Shown here: one piece after another, positions 50,740 to 59,489 of the stretch
How the letters are laid out: the number at the start of each line of letters is the position of its first letter
How positions within the stretch are numbered: position 1 is the first letter of the stretch
From: Streptomyces plumbidurans
GTDB taxonomy: Bacteria > Actinomycetota > Actinomycetes > Streptomycetales > Streptomycetaceae
NCBI RefSeq assembly: GCF_019857225.1
Contig: NZ_JAFJSY010000035.1
Location: 59,519 to 123,518 of the forward strand
Direction: 5' to 3'
Length of the DNA: 64,000 nucleotides
The notes under the pieces: model-generated
The model's database searches: none
The model's input: only the letters and a program-made list of their open reading frames with translations
Told to the model about the DNA's origin: nothing
Position numbers and translations under genes: made by a program

Positions 50740-51150
50740 GCGGCGGTCCTGTCGGTGGGGCCGGTCGGCAGTCCGGTCACCGTATGCGCGCGCTCGTCCG
50801 TCTTCAGGTCGACGAATTCGCCGAGCATGTGGGGCCGGTGCGGGGCACGGTCGCTGATTGGCCGGAGGGCGGCGGCGGTCGTGTACGTGAGCAGTGCGCC
50901 GCCGTGCTGGACACGGCAACCGAGCGCCCGCCCCGCGCTCAGCAGCGCGGCCGCGCTCAAGCGGATACCGGTGCCGCGGATCCACAGGCCGCCGTGCCGC
51001 AGTTCCGCCAGGCCGTGGCTCGTTCCGGCCGCCGCTTCGGCCAGGGCGCTGATCAGGCCGTCGGCCTGCTTGAGGTGGCGGTCGTGGGCTTCACTGTCGG
51101 GGAGCGCACGTGCGACAGAGGCCGCGTTGCCCTCGGCGCCGGCTGGATGC
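50740..51150 (-). pseudogene. Orphan coding remnant next to tRNA-Pro
   Basis: From about 51150 down to 50740 the minus strand has strong GC3 bias and reads GAEGNAASVARALPDSEAHD, DRHLKQADGLISALAEAAAG and HMLGEFVDLKTDERAHTVTG. The frame is closed upstream by a TGA near 51162 and has no ATG or GTG until well inside (only a TTG at 50960), so this looks like the C-terminal part of a protein whose front is lost. Family not recognised. The 50471-51282 gap otherwise holds only hairpins and the tRNA terminator. Confidence 0.4.
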
Positions 51151-51239
51151 CCTCACCGTTTCGCGCCTGCGAGCGCCGGACCGGGGACCTCGGGACTGCC
51201 GCTGCCAGGCTCACGGTCGCGGTGCGCCGCAAACGCAAA

Positions 51240-51273
51240 CCGGCGGGTCTGCTGTCATCAGCAGACCCGCCGG
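51240..51273 (-). terminator. Terminator of tRNA-Pro
   Basis: Perfect 15-bp stem (51240-51254 with 51259-51273), loop TCAT, ten bases downstream of the tRNA 3' end on the minus strand. Confidence 0.9.
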
Positions 51274-51282
51274 CGAACACCG

Positions 51283-51356
<74 letters not shown>

Positions 51357-51465
51357 GTGCCTGTCTGACCTGGGGTTTCCCCGGGCCGGACGTGCACGGA
51401 AACAATACCGCACTCGGGTCGGTGGTCGTGAATGGCTTTTTCGCGGGGAGGGTCTCGGCGGCCGG

Positions 51466-52806
51466 TCAGGACGTGGGTTCCGGGCAGGGGCGGTCGTGCA
51501 GGGAGCCCGGGGCCGGGATCGGTTTCGGGGCGTCGGCGCGGATGAGGTTGCGGATTGCCGGGACCGAGAGCATGGCGATGGGGATGGCGAAGCTGACCGT
51601 GCCGGAGAAAAGGAGGACGTGGTCGGCGCCCACGGCGGAGGCCGCCGGGCCGGCCAGAGCTTGGCCGACCGGCATCATCGCGAGGGAGCCTGCGACGTCG
51701 TAGGCGTGGATGCGGTTGAGGACGTCGGGCTGGACCTGGGTCTGGACGCTGGTCGCCCACATGACGCCCCAGAAGGACGTCCCGGCACCGGCGACGGCCG
51801 CTCCCGCCGCCATGAACGGCACGTCCAGGCCCGCTCCGACCGTCGCCGGGAAACCCGCGAAGGCGAACAGGGCTATCGCGCCGGCGCGCAGCATACGGCG
51901 AGGTCGCAGGCGCAGGGCGAGGAGGCCGCCGACGACGGTGCCCGCACCGAGGGCGGAGTTGACCAGGCCGTAGGCGCGCGGGCCGTGCTGTTGCACCACC
52001 TCCGTGGCGACGAGCGGGACCGTGGGTCCCCAGACGGCGATCATGTAGAGGCACCAGATGGCGATGACGCCCCACAGCCAGGTGCGGGCGCGGAACTCGC
52101 GCCAGCCCTCCACCAGGTCGGCGCGGAAGGCGGCCGAGCCGCCGTGGTGGGACGTCCCGCCGCCGGCGGCGGGCGGGGGCAGGCGGAGCAGCAGCAGGCA
52201 CAGGGCGCTGATCGCGTAGGTGGTGGCGTGGGCCGCGAAGACTCCGCCGGGTGAGGCGAAGCCGACCAGGAGGCCCGCGGCGGCGGGGCCGGCGAGTTGG
52301 GCGGAGGATTCGGCGATGCGTATGGCGCCGTTGGCGCGCTGGACGTCGGACGCGAGCCGGGGCACCGTACTCGCGACGCCGGGCTGGAAGACGGCGCCCG
52401 CGACGCCGTTGACGAAGCCGATGGCGCAGATCTGCCAGAGCACGACATGCCCGGAGTAGAAGAGCACCGCGGCCAGGGACTGGGTGCCGAGGCGGACCAG
52501 GTCGGCGCCGATCATCAGCTTGCGGGTGCTGAAGCGGTCGGCGATGACACCGCCGAAGACGACCAGGCCGGCGAAGGCGGCGGCCGTCGAGGCCATGGCG
52601 AGTCCGACCGCACCGGCGCCGTAGCCGTGCTGGAGCAGGCCCGCGGCGAGAGCGACGGGAAGCATTGTGTCGCCGAGCCGGGCGACCGCGCGGGCGACGA
52701 AGAAGAGGCCGAAGTCCCGCGACCATACCGGCCGCCCGGACGTCCCCAACCCCGCTTCAACGTCGGTGTCGGCGTCGGCGTCGATGTCATGCCCTCCGGT
52801 CGTCAT
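51466..52806 (-). CDS. MFS exporter, EntS-like (MFS_3)
   Basis: 446 residues with twelve TM segments. DFGLFFVARAVARLGDTMLPVAL in TM1 and GVIADRFSTRKLMIGADLVRLG as motif A are typical of the EntS/macrolide exporter group. The first 25 residues form an acidic tail with a GAC-GCC repeat (DIDADADTDVE). The C-terminal tail is Pro-rich. Substrate unknown. ATG at 52806; single gene 110 bases upstream of the tRNA. Confidence 0.88.
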   Translation of the reverse strand: MTTGGHDIDADADTDVEAGLGTSGRPVWSRDFGLFFVARAVARLGDTMLPVALAAGLLQHGYGAGAVGLAMASTAAAFAGLVVFGGVIADRFSTRKLMIGADLVRLGTQSLAAVLFYSGHVVLWQICAIGFVNGVAGAVFQPGVASTVPRLASDVQRANGAIRIAESSAQLAGPAAAGLLVGFASPGGVFAAHATTYAISALCLLLLRLPPPAAGGGTSHHGGSAAFRADLVEGWREFRARTWLWGVIAIWCLYMIAVWGPTVPLVATEVVQQHGPRAYGLVNSALGAGTVVGGLLALRLRPRRMLRAGAIALFAFAGFPATVGAGLDVPFMAAGAAVAGAGTSFWGVMWATSVQTQVQPDVLNRIHAYDVAGSLAMMPVGQALAGPAASAVGADHVLLFSGTVSFAIPIAMLSVPAIRNLIRADAPKPIPAPGSLHDRPCPEPTS

Positions 52807-52881
52807 CGCGCACTCCCCTCCCCCGGCTCCCTCACCCGCACCGGATCATGCCACGCGGCACCGACAACCCCCGAAGGCTTT

Positions 52882-53241
52882 TCAGCTCCCGCCCTGGACC
52901 CCCAACTCCGGGTACGCGTCCAGCAGTCGGGGCGGGGCGGCCTGCCGCCAGGAGTCGGTGAGGATGTCGCGCAGCTCGTCCTCGTCCTCGATCGCGGACA
53001 GCCGGGCCCGCACCCAGGCGAACATCGCCTCGTGGTCGGCTATCCAGAATTTCTCGGGCTCGGCCAGGACCAGTTCGTCGCGCTCTTCCTTGGGACAGCG
53101 CACCGCGATGGAGGTCTCGTCCTCGGGCAGCGTGACGAACATCTTGCCCGCGACCCGGAACGTGGGCATGTTCCAGGCGACCTTCTCCGTCGTGTCCGGC
53201 AGGGCGAGGCAGATACGGCGTACGTCTTCGGCATCCGGCAT
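52882..53241 (-). CDS. MmcQ/YjbR-family protein
   Basis: 119 residues with the CyaY-like fold motifs ICLALPDTTEKVAWNMPTFRV, FVTLPEDETSIAVRC and the C-terminal DSWRQAAPPRLLDAYPE. The family is predicted to bind nucleic acid; no function is proven. ATG at 53241 fits the family start, ten codons inside a longer open frame. Confidence 0.85.
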   Translation of the reverse strand: MPDAEDVRRICLALPDTTEKVAWNMPTFRVAGKMFVTLPEDETSIAVRCPKEERDELVLAEPEKFWIADHEAMFAWVRARLSAIEDEDELRDILTDSWRQAAPPRLLDAYPELGVQGGS

Positions 53242-53271
53242 GCCCAGCACCGTAGCCGCCGGCACTGACAA

Positions 53272-53817
53272 TCACCTGGTGGGAGCGGCGGGGGTCAGTT
53301 TCTTGAAGTAGATCGACGTGGGCCGCAGCACGCTGTCCGGGGCGGCCGCGTAGTCCGGTATCGCCCCGATCCGGGTCCAGCCGGCCGCGGTGTAGAGGTG
53401 CTCGGCGAGGCTGTCGGTCTCGGTGTCCAAATGCAGCAGGGTGATGCCCGCGTCGGCGGCGGCCTGCTCGGCGGTGCTCAGGAGGCGGCGGCCGAGCCCC
53501 TGCCCCCGCGCGTCCCGGTGGACCATGAGCTTGACCAGTTCGGCGCGGTGGCGGCTGTTGGGCTTGTCCGGGAAGGCGAGGCCGACGGTGCCCAGGACCC
53601 GGTCGCCGTCGTGTGCCGCCCATACGGCGAACTGTCCGGCGGCGACGCCCGCGGCGCGCTCCTTCCACCAGGCGACGGCCTCCGCCCGGTCGAACGGCGC
53701 GAGGAAACCGATCGAGGCACCGCTCTCCACGGTGTCGACGAGAAGGTCCGCCAACTGCTCCACGCGCGCGTGCAGTTCGTCGCCGGTCAGCCGGTGCACG
53801 ACCACGTCCCCGCTCAC
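53272..53817 (-). CDS. GNAT N-acetyltransferase
   Basis: 181 residues. Acetyl-CoA-binding motif A is KLMVHRDARGQGLGRRLLSTAEQAA (about 103-127), followed by DTETDSLAEHLYTAAGWTRIG. Substrate unknown; some relatives acetylate small antibiotics or amines. GTG at 53817 overlaps the stop of the XRE-cupin gene (GTGA), so both are on one message and the regulator probably controls it. Confidence 0.87.
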   Translation of the reverse strand: MSGDVVVHRLTGDELHARVEQLADLLVDTVESGASIGFLAPFDRAEAVAWWKERAAGVAAGQFAVWAAHDGDRVLGTVGLAFPDKPNSRHRAELVKLMVHRDARGQGLGRRLLSTAEQAAADAGITLLHLDTETDSLAEHLYTAAGWTRIGAIPDYAAAPDSVLRPTSIYFKKLTPAAPTR

Positions 53818-54401
53818 GGCAGCACCACCGCCAGCACGTACCGCACGTCCTCTGGCCCCGCGCACCGGAACCGCGTAGGACCCCATACCCGAAGCCGCAG
53901 GCAGTCCCCGGTGCCGAGGTGATGCTCCACGTCCTGCGCGGTCACGTCGAGCGCTCCTTCCAGTACCCAGATGTGCTGTTCCAGGCCGGGCACGGGCGGC
54001 CGGTCGTAGGCGATGTCGGCGCCCGCGGTGAGCCGGCCCTCGACGAGTTCGCCGCGCAGCCCGGGGTGCGGCGGTGAAACGGACCGTCGTACGAAACCGG
54101 AGGCGCTGTCCCGCCACATCTGCTGCTCGGCGGCCCGCACCAGCTGGGCCGGTTCCGGCTCCACCTCGCTGAGCAGCTGGGACATGGTGCGCCCGTACAC
54201 CCCGCACAGCCGGTTCAGGAGCGAGGCGGTGGGGCTGATCTCCGCGCGCTCGGCGCGGGAGAGGGTCGAGCGGCTGATTCCGCTGCGTTCCGCCAACTCG
54301 CCCAAGGACCAGCCCCGTTCGGCCCGCAGCTCGGCCAGGCGGGTGCCCAGGCGGGCGTCTACCGGGTCCGGCCCGGCGGTGTCGACGACGTTTTGTTTCA
54401 T
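53814..54401 (-). CDS. XRE-cupin regulator
   Basis: 195 residues: HTH about 17-70 (LAELRAERGWSLGELAERSG, ISRSTLSRAERAEISPT) and a cupin sensor (VPGLEQHIWVLEGALDVTAQ). The ATG at 54401 comes immediately after a perfect 9-3-9 dyad, so the regulator can cover its own start; the message is either leaderless or begins inside the operator. The GNAT gene is translationally coupled downstream. Similar regulator/acetyltransferase pairs are common in actinobacteria. Confidence 0.88.
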   Translation of the reverse strand: MKQNVVDTAGPDPVDARLGTRLAELRAERGWSLGELAERSGISRSTLSRAERAEISPTASLLNRLCGVYGRTMSQLLSEVEPEPAQLVRAAEQQMWRDSASGFVRRSVSPPHPGLRGELVEGRLTAGADIAYDRPPVPGLEQHIWVLEGALDVTAQDVEHHLGTGDCLRLRVWGPTRFRCAGPEDVRYVLAVVLP

Positions 54402-54422
54402 ATTCGGGATGATATCCCGAAT
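54402..54422. promoter_or_regulatory. Perfect 9-3-9 operator at the XRE start
   Basis: ATTCGGGAT (54402-54410), GAT, ATCCCGAAT (54414-54422). It touches the start codon of the XRE-cupin gene. A further half-site-like CCGAAT lies about 20 bases upstream. Very likely the autoregulatory site of this regulator. Confidence 0.75.
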
Positions 54423-54498
54423 CAGGGACGGCATCAGAGGCAATATTCGGAGGCGGGGCAGGGGCAGGGGGCAGGAGCGGGGGCCGAGGCGGGGTCCG

Positions 54499-55401
54499 CT
54501 ACGCCTGCGCCGCCTCCCCCAGCGCCTGCAGCACCGGGCGGATCAGCGGATGTTCCTCGGCTCCGCGCCGTACTGCCGCGAAGACCCGGCGCGTGGGTGC
54601 CACCCCGTCGACGGGACGTACGACCACGCCGGTGAGGTCCGTGCCGCGCAGTGCCGAGCGCGGTACGAGTGCGACGCCCGCGCCCGCGGAGGCCAGGGCC
54701 ACCACGGCGCGGAAGTCGTCGGAGGAGTGTTCGAGGCGGGGCTGGAATCCGGCGCTCTCGCAGGCGAGGACGACCACCTCGTGGCAGGGGTTGCCGGGGT
54801 AGGGACCGATCCACGGGTCCCTGGCGAGCTCGGCGAGGGGGACCTCGGCGGTGTCGGCGAGGCGGTGGGTGACCGGGACGACGGCGTCGAAGGGCTCCGC
54901 GTACAGGGACACGTGGGTCAGCCGCGGGTCGTCGGCCGGCGGCGCACCCCGGTACTCCACCGCCACCGCGACATCCACCTGGCGATCCAGGACCATCGGC
55001 AGGCTGGCGTCGCCCTCGGCGTCCTGGACGCGGATGCGGATGCCGGGCGCCAAGTCGGCCAGCCGGGCCACGGCGGGAGCGACCACCTGCGCGATGCCGG
55101 TCGCGAAGGACGCGACGGTGACGGTGCCGGCGGCGCCCGAGCCGTAGGCCGCGAGTTCCGCCTCCGCCCGCTCCAGCTGGGCGAGGACCGCGTTGGTGTG
55201 GCCGAGCAGGATCTCCCCGGCCTGGGTCAGCCGCACGCCCTTGGCGCTGCGCTCCACCAGCCGGTGACCCGTCTCCTGCTCCAGCGCCGTGAGCTGCTGA
55301 GAGACGGCGGACGGCGTGAGATACAGCGCGGCGGCAGCCGCCGTCACCGTACGGTGGTCGGCCACCGCCCGGAGGATGTGCAGCCGCCGCGCTTCGATCA
55401 T
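54499..55401 (-). CDS. LysR-family regulator
   Basis: 300 residues: HTH LHILRAVADHRTVTAAAAAL with LTPSAVSQQLTALEQETGH, then an effector domain (GTVTVASFATGIAQVVAPAV). ATG at 55401. It lies between the XRE unit and kbl, all on the minus strand; there is an 80-bp gap to kbl, so it may regulate the threonine pathway genes or be independent. No dyad near its start is clear. Confidence 0.9.
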   Translation of the reverse strand: MIEARRLHILRAVADHRTVTAAAAALYLTPSAVSQQLTALEQETGHRLVERSAKGVRLTQAGEILLGHTNAVLAQLERAEAELAAYGSGAAGTVTVASFATGIAQVVAPAVARLADLAPGIRIRVQDAEGDASLPMVLDRQVDVAVAVEYRGAPPADDPRLTHVSLYAEPFDAVVPVTHRLADTAEVPLAELARDPWIGPYPGNPCHEVVVLACESAGFQPRLEHSSDDFRAVVALASAGAGVALVPRSALRGTDLTGVVVRPVDGVAPTRRVFAAVRRGAEEHPLIRPVLQALGEAAQA

Positions 55402-55481
55402 GGGATCGATTATCGCAAGCCGGGCGAGAACCTGAGTACCGGCTCGGCCTCCTCCCCCCTCTTACGGCAGTGCCCTCGGGC

Positions 55482-56675
55482 TCAGCCCTGCAGCTCAGCC
55501 CGCGCCGCCACGAACGCCTCCACTGCCCGGTTCACGTCCTCCGTCGAGTGCGCGGCCGACAGCTGTACGCGGATACGCGCCTGGCCCTGCGGCACCACCG
55601 GGTAGGAGAAGCCGATGACGTAGACGCCGCGCTCCAGAAGCAGCTCCGCCATGCGGCCCGCGACCGTCGCGTCGCCGATCATGACGGGTGCGATGGCGTG
55701 GTCGCCGGGCAGGATCTCGAAGCCCTCCTCCACCATGCGGCGGCGGAACAGTGCGGTGTTCTCGCGCAGGCGGACGCGCAGATCGTCAGCCGATTCCAGG
55801 AGGTCGAGGACCTTCAGGGAGGCCGCGGCGATCACCGGGGCGAGGGTGTTGGAGAAGAGGTACGGGCGCGAGCGCTGGCGGAGCAGGGCGACGATCTCGG
55901 CGCGGGCGGCGACGTATCCGCCGGAGGCGCCGCCGAGGGCCTTGCCGAGAGTGCCGGTGATGATGTCGACGCGGTCCATGACGCCGTACAGCTCGGGGGT
56001 GCCGCGCCCGCCGGGGCCGACGAAGCCGACGGCGTGCGAGTCGTCGACCATGACCATGGCGTCGTAGCGGTCGGCGAGGTCGCAGATCTCGGCGAGGGGG
56101 GCGACGTATCCGTCCATGGAGAACACGCCGTCGGTGACGATCAAACGGCGCCGGGCACCCGACGCGTCCTTCAACTGCTGTTCCAGGTCGGCCAGATCGC
56201 GGTTGGCGTAGCGGAAGCGGCGGGCCTTGGACAGGCGGATGCCGTCGATGATCGACGCGTGGTTCAGGGCGTCGGAGATGACCGCGTCCTCGGGGCCGAG
56301 CAGCGTCTCGAAGACGCCGCCGTTGGCGTCGAAGCAGGAGGAGTAGAGGATCGTGTCCTCCTGGCCGAGGAACGCGGAGAGGCGCGCCTCCAGCTCCTTG
56401 TGCACCTCCTGGGTGCCGCAGATGAAGCGGACCGAGGCCATGCCGTAGCCCCAGCGGTCCAGTGCCTCGTGCGCGGCAGCGACGACCTCGGGGTGGTCGG
56501 CGAGGCCGAGGTAGTTGTTGGCGCAGAAGTTGAGGACCTCGCCGGGGCGGCCGCCCGCGGTGACGTTCACGGTCGCGGACTGCGGGGTGCCGATCACGCG
56601 CTCGGGCTTGTGCAGACCGGCGGCCCGGATCTCGTCGAGGGTGGCGCGCAGGTCGTCGCGCACGGAGTCGAACAT
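55482..56675 (-). CDS. kbl: 2-amino-3-ketobutyrate CoA ligase (glycine C-acetyltransferase)
   Basis: 397 residues, PLP enzyme of the alpha-oxoamine synthase family. It cleaves 2-amino-3-ketobutyrate with CoA to glycine and acetyl-CoA. Signatures: NNYLGLADHPEV, SCFDANGGVFE, DDSHAVGFVG with the PLP Asp/His, and the Schiff-base Lys in TGTLGKALGGASGGYV. It follows tdh by 47 bases, the usual tdh-kbl threonine-to-glycine route. The gap holds one copy of a 19-base duplication of the tdh end. Confidence 0.95.
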   Translation of the reverse strand: MFDSVRDDLRATLDEIRAAGLHKPERVIGTPQSATVNVTAGGRPGEVLNFCANNYLGLADHPEVVAAAHEALDRWGYGMASVRFICGTQEVHKELEARLSAFLGQEDTILYSSCFDANGGVFETLLGPEDAVISDALNHASIIDGIRLSKARRFRYANRDLADLEQQLKDASGARRRLIVTDGVFSMDGYVAPLAEICDLADRYDAMVMVDDSHAVGFVGPGGRGTPELYGVMDRVDIITGTLGKALGGASGGYVAARAEIVALLRQRSRPYLFSNTLAPVIAAASLKVLDLLESADDLRVRLRENTALFRRRMVEEGFEILPGDHAIAPVMIGDATVAGRMAELLLERGVYVIGFSYPVVPQGQARIRVQLSAAHSTEDVNRAVEAFVAARAELQG

Positions 56676-56699
56676 GTCTGAAGCTCCTGAAGCTGTGAG

Positions 56700-56737
56700 G
56701 AAGTTACGCAGTCCAGCCGAAGTTACGCAGTCCAGTC
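56700..56737 (-). repeat. 19-bp tandem duplication at tdh stop
   Basis: GAAGTTACGCAGTCCAGCC at 56700-56718 and a one-mismatch copy at 56719-56737. The second copy carries the tdh TAA stop and its last codons, so the first is a duplicated gene end lying in the tdh-kbl gap. Confidence 0.9.
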
Positions 56738-57751
56738 GAGGATGACCTTGCCGCCGCGGCCGCTCGCCGCGTCGGCGAACGCCGCCTCGAAGTCGCCGTA
56801 CCCGTAACGGCCGGTGATCACGGGCGACAGGTCGAGGCCGCCTTCCAGCAGCACCGACATGGCGTACCAGGTCTCGAACATCTCACGGCCGTAGATGCCC
56901 TTGATGGTGAGCATCGAGGTGACGATCCGGGCCCAGTCGACCGGGAACTCGGCGGCGGGCAGGCCGAGCATGGCGATACGGCCGCCGTGCGTCATGTTGG
57001 CGATCATGTCGCGCATGGCCTCGGGGCGGCCGGACATCTCCAGGCCGATGTCGAAGCCCTCGCGCAGCCCCAACTCCCGCTGTCCGTCGGCGATTTCGGC
57101 ATGGGACACATTCAGGGCGAGGCTCACGCCGATCTTGCGGGCCAGCTCCAGGCGCTCCTCGCTGACGTCGGTGACGACGACATGGCGGGCGCCCGCGTGC
57201 CGGGCCACGGCGGCGGCCATCAGGCCGATGGGCCCGGCGCCGGTGATCAGCACGTCCTCGCCGACCAGCGGGAAGGACAGCGCGGTGTGCACCGCGTTGC
57301 CGAACGGGTCGAAGATCGCGGCCACGTCGAGATCCACGGGCACGCGGTGCACCCACACGTTGGACGCGGGCAGGGCGACGTACTCCGCGAAGGCGCCGTC
57401 CCGGCCGACACCGAGGCCGATCGTGGAACGGCACAAGTGGCGCCGCCCGGCGAGGCAGTTGCGGCACTTGCCGCACACGAGGTGGCCCTCACCGCTGACC
57501 CGGTCGCCGACGGCGATGTCCGTGACGTCCCGGCCGGTCTCCACGACCTCGCCGACGAACTCGTGCCCGACCACCAGCGGGGCGTTGATCGTCTGCTGCG
57601 CCCAGCCGTCCCAGGCCCGGATGTGCAGGTCGGTGCCGCAGATGCCGGTGCGCAGCACCTTGATCAGTACGTCGCCGTGGCCGACCGCGGGCTCCGGGAC
57701 GTCCGTGAGCCACAGCCCCGGCTCCGCCTTCTCCTTGACCAGCGCCTTCAC
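56723..57751 (-). CDS. tdh: L-threonine 3-dehydrogenase
   Basis: 342 residues, the exact family length. Zinc medium-chain dehydrogenase: catalytic Zn Cys in GICGTDLHIRAWDGWA and GHEFVGEVVE, structural Zn cysteines in VCGKCRNCLAGRRHLC, NAD loop ITGAGPIGLMAAAVA. GRDGAFAEYVALPASNVW is specific for Tdh. Oxidises threonine to 2-amino-3-ketobutyrate, used by the next gene. GTG at 57751 is the start. A 12-bp stem-loop 25 bases upstream separates it from the oxidoreductase gene. Confidence 0.95.
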   Translation of the reverse strand: MKALVKEKAEPGLWLTDVPEPAVGHGDVLIKVLRTGICGTDLHIRAWDGWAQQTINAPLVVGHEFVGEVVETGRDVTDIAVGDRVSGEGHLVCGKCRNCLAGRRHLCRSTIGLGVGRDGAFAEYVALPASNVWVHRVPVDLDVAAIFDPFGNAVHTALSFPLVGEDVLITGAGPIGLMAAAVARHAGARHVVVTDVSEERLELARKIGVSLALNVSHAEIADGQRELGLREGFDIGLEMSGRPEAMRDMIANMTHGGRIAMLGLPAAEFPVDWARIVTSMLTIKGIYGREMFETWYAMSVLLEGGLDLSPVITGRYGYGDFEAAFADAASGRGGKVILDWTA

Positions 57752-57775
57752 GCTACGGCTCCTGTGCTTGAGGGT

Positions 57776-57810
57776 CCGGATGCGGGCATGCCGAAACAGC
57801 CCGCATCCGG
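57776..57810 (-). terminator. Stem-loop between oxidoreductase and tdh
   Basis: 12-bp stem (57776-57787 with 57799-57810), 11-base loop. It probably terminates the upstream minus-strand transcript and sits in front of tdh, where it could also act as an attenuator. Confidence 0.65.
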
Positions 57811-57895
57811 GGGTGGGGGGTGGAATCACCCAGCAATCTGCCGCACCGCACCACCCCGGGTCCATCGAGGATTTCTTAAGCCGCGCCCCAGATCC

Positions 57896-57938
57896 GCTTC
57901 ACACCTGCCCCCGCTGGAGCTTCACACCTGCCCCCGCT
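57896..57938 (-). repeat. 20-bp repeat, period 23, at oxidoreductase stop
   Basis: GCTTCACACCTGCCCCCGCT occurs perfectly at 57896-57915 and 57919-57938. The second copy contains the stop codon of the oxidoreductase gene, so its 3' end has been duplicated. Confidence 0.9.
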
Positions 57939-59103
57939 CGAAGTAGGCGGCCAGGTCCGCGTCCAGGGGCGGTACGTCCGCCACGGCTCCTCCCGCACGC
58001 AGCGACACGGTCGCCCCGTATCCGGCCGCCACCGCCATCCGTGCGGCCACCGGTGAGGTGTCGGTGCGCCCGCCGTCCCGTACGAAGCGCAGGAACTCGT
58101 CGATGATCAGCGGGTCCGCGCCGCCGTGCTCGGTGTCGTCCACCGGTTCGGACACCTGGTACTCGGCGTCGGGTTCGGCCCGGTAGCCGGAGCGCCGGGC
58201 GTTCCACACCCGTACCGCTCCCCCGGGTATGTCGCCGAAGTTCTCCAGGCGGCCCGCGTCGCCGATGACGGTGTAGTTGCGCCAGTAGTCGGGGGTGAAG
58301 TGGCACTGCTGGTATGCGGCCAACACCCCGTTGTCCAGGCGCATGTTGACCATCGACACGTCCTCGACGTCGATCACCGGGTTCAGGGCGCGCTGGGTGT
58401 GCGGCGGCCAGTGGCCGTCCTCCGTGTACCACTCGGCGCTCTTCGGCTCGCCGGGCGCGCGGCGGTGCGGGTTGTCGCCGTAGACCATGAGGTCGCCGAA
58501 GGCCTGCACCCGGCTCGTGTAGCCGTCGGCCAGCCAGTGCAGCACGTCCAGGTCGTGGGCGCCCTTCTGCAACAACAGGCTTGTGGTGTACCGGCGTTCG
58601 GCGTGCCAGTCCTTGAAGTAGAAGTCGCCGCCGTGGCCGACGAAGTGGCGCACCCACACCGTCTTGACGGTGCCGATGTCCCCGCGGGCGACGAGTTCGC
58701 GCATCTTGCGGATCACCGGCATGTGCCGCATGTTGTGGCCGACGTAGAGGCGGGTGCCGCTCTCGCGGGCGACGCGCAGGATGCGGTCGCAGTCCTCGAC
58801 GGTGATCGCGAGGGGCTTCTCGACGAAGACGGGCCGGCCCGCGCGCAGGGCCGCGCAGGCGAGGTCGGCGTGGGTGTGGTCCGGGGTGAGGATCAGTACG
58901 GCGTCGACGTCCGGGTCCTCGATCACCTTGCGGTGGTCGTCGACCGTCCGCACCCCGTCGATCTGCTCGGCGGCCTGTGTACGGCACACCGGGTCGTGGT
59001 CCGCGACGACGGTGACGCGGGCCCCCTCGCCGGGCCGGTGGGCGACCCGGGCGAGGGAACCGCGCAGTCCGTAGCCGAGGACGCCGAGGCGCAGGTCGGT
59101 CAT
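57922..59103 (-). CDS. Gfo/Idh/MocA-family oxidoreductase
   Basis: 393 residues. NAD-binding loop LGVLGYGLRGSLARVAH at the start, FVEKPLAITVEDCDRIL with the EKP dinucleotide motif (about 95-111), and a C-terminal alpha/beta domain with HDLDVLHWLADGY. It oxidises or reduces a sugar, inositol or sugar derivative; substrate unknown. ATG at 59103 overlaps the stop of the SnoaL-like gene (ATGA), so the two are coupled. Its 3' end carries a 23-base tandem duplication. Confidence 0.9.
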   Translation of the reverse strand: MTDLRLGVLGYGLRGSLARVAHRPGEGARVTVVADHDPVCRTQAAEQIDGVRTVDDHRKVIEDPDVDAVLILTPDHTHADLACAALRAGRPVFVEKPLAITVEDCDRILRVARESGTRLYVGHNMRHMPVIRKMRELVARGDIGTVKTVWVRHFVGHGGDFYFKDWHAERRYTTSLLLQKGAHDLDVLHWLADGYTSRVQAFGDLMVYGDNPHRRAPGEPKSAEWYTEDGHWPPHTQRALNPVIDVEDVSMVNMRLDNGVLAAYQQCHFTPDYWRNYTVIGDAGRLENFGDIPGGAVRVWNARRSGYRAEPDAEYQVSEPVDDTEHGGADPLIIDEFLRFVRDGGRTDTSPVAARMAVAAGYGATVSLRAGGAVADVPPLDADLAAYFERGQV

Positions 59104-59351
59104 GGTGGACCCTCCTTGGCCTTGCGCCCCGGGCCGCTCGCGAGACCGGTCTGGCCGAGGCGGGAGACCTGGTAGTGGCTGATCCGCCAATCGTCCCCCA
59201 CCCGGGTGGCCAGCACCGAGAGCTTGACGTTCAGTGCGGGCCGGTCGGTGAACGAGAACTCGACGTCCAGGTAGCCGAGGACGATCGCGAGGGACTTGGT
59301 CGCGGACTGCAGGCCGCCCTTGGTCAGCGAGGTGACGGCGGCGGTGATCAC
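59100..59351 (-). CDS. NTF2/SnoaL-like small protein, start uncertain
   Basis: 83 residues from the GTG at 59351: TSLTKGGLQSATKSLAIVLGYLDVEFSFTD and LSVLATRVGDDWRISHYQVS. Coding character continues upstream in frame for about 35 codons (GIAPADDAGVLTVRGDIADP) to a TGA near 59490, but that part holds no ATG/GTG/TTG; a good GGGAGGAAA site stands before an ATC at the expected start. Either a rare start, a mutated start codon, or the short form is used. The stop overlaps the oxidoreductase start. Confidence 0.55.
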   Translation of the reverse strand: MITAAVTSLTKGGLQSATKSLAIVLGYLDVEFSFTDRPALNVKLSVLATRVGDDWRISHYQVSRLGQTGLASGPGRKAKEGPP

Positions 59352-59489
59352 GCGCTCGGCGGTGGCCGGGTCGGCGATGTCGCCCCGGACGGTGAGGACG
59401 CCGGCGTCGTCGGCGGGGGCGATGCCGGTTTCCTCCCTGTTGTGAGGCTCGGGCTCGCAGCGCGGATCAGAAGCGCGCGGCGTCGGTGA

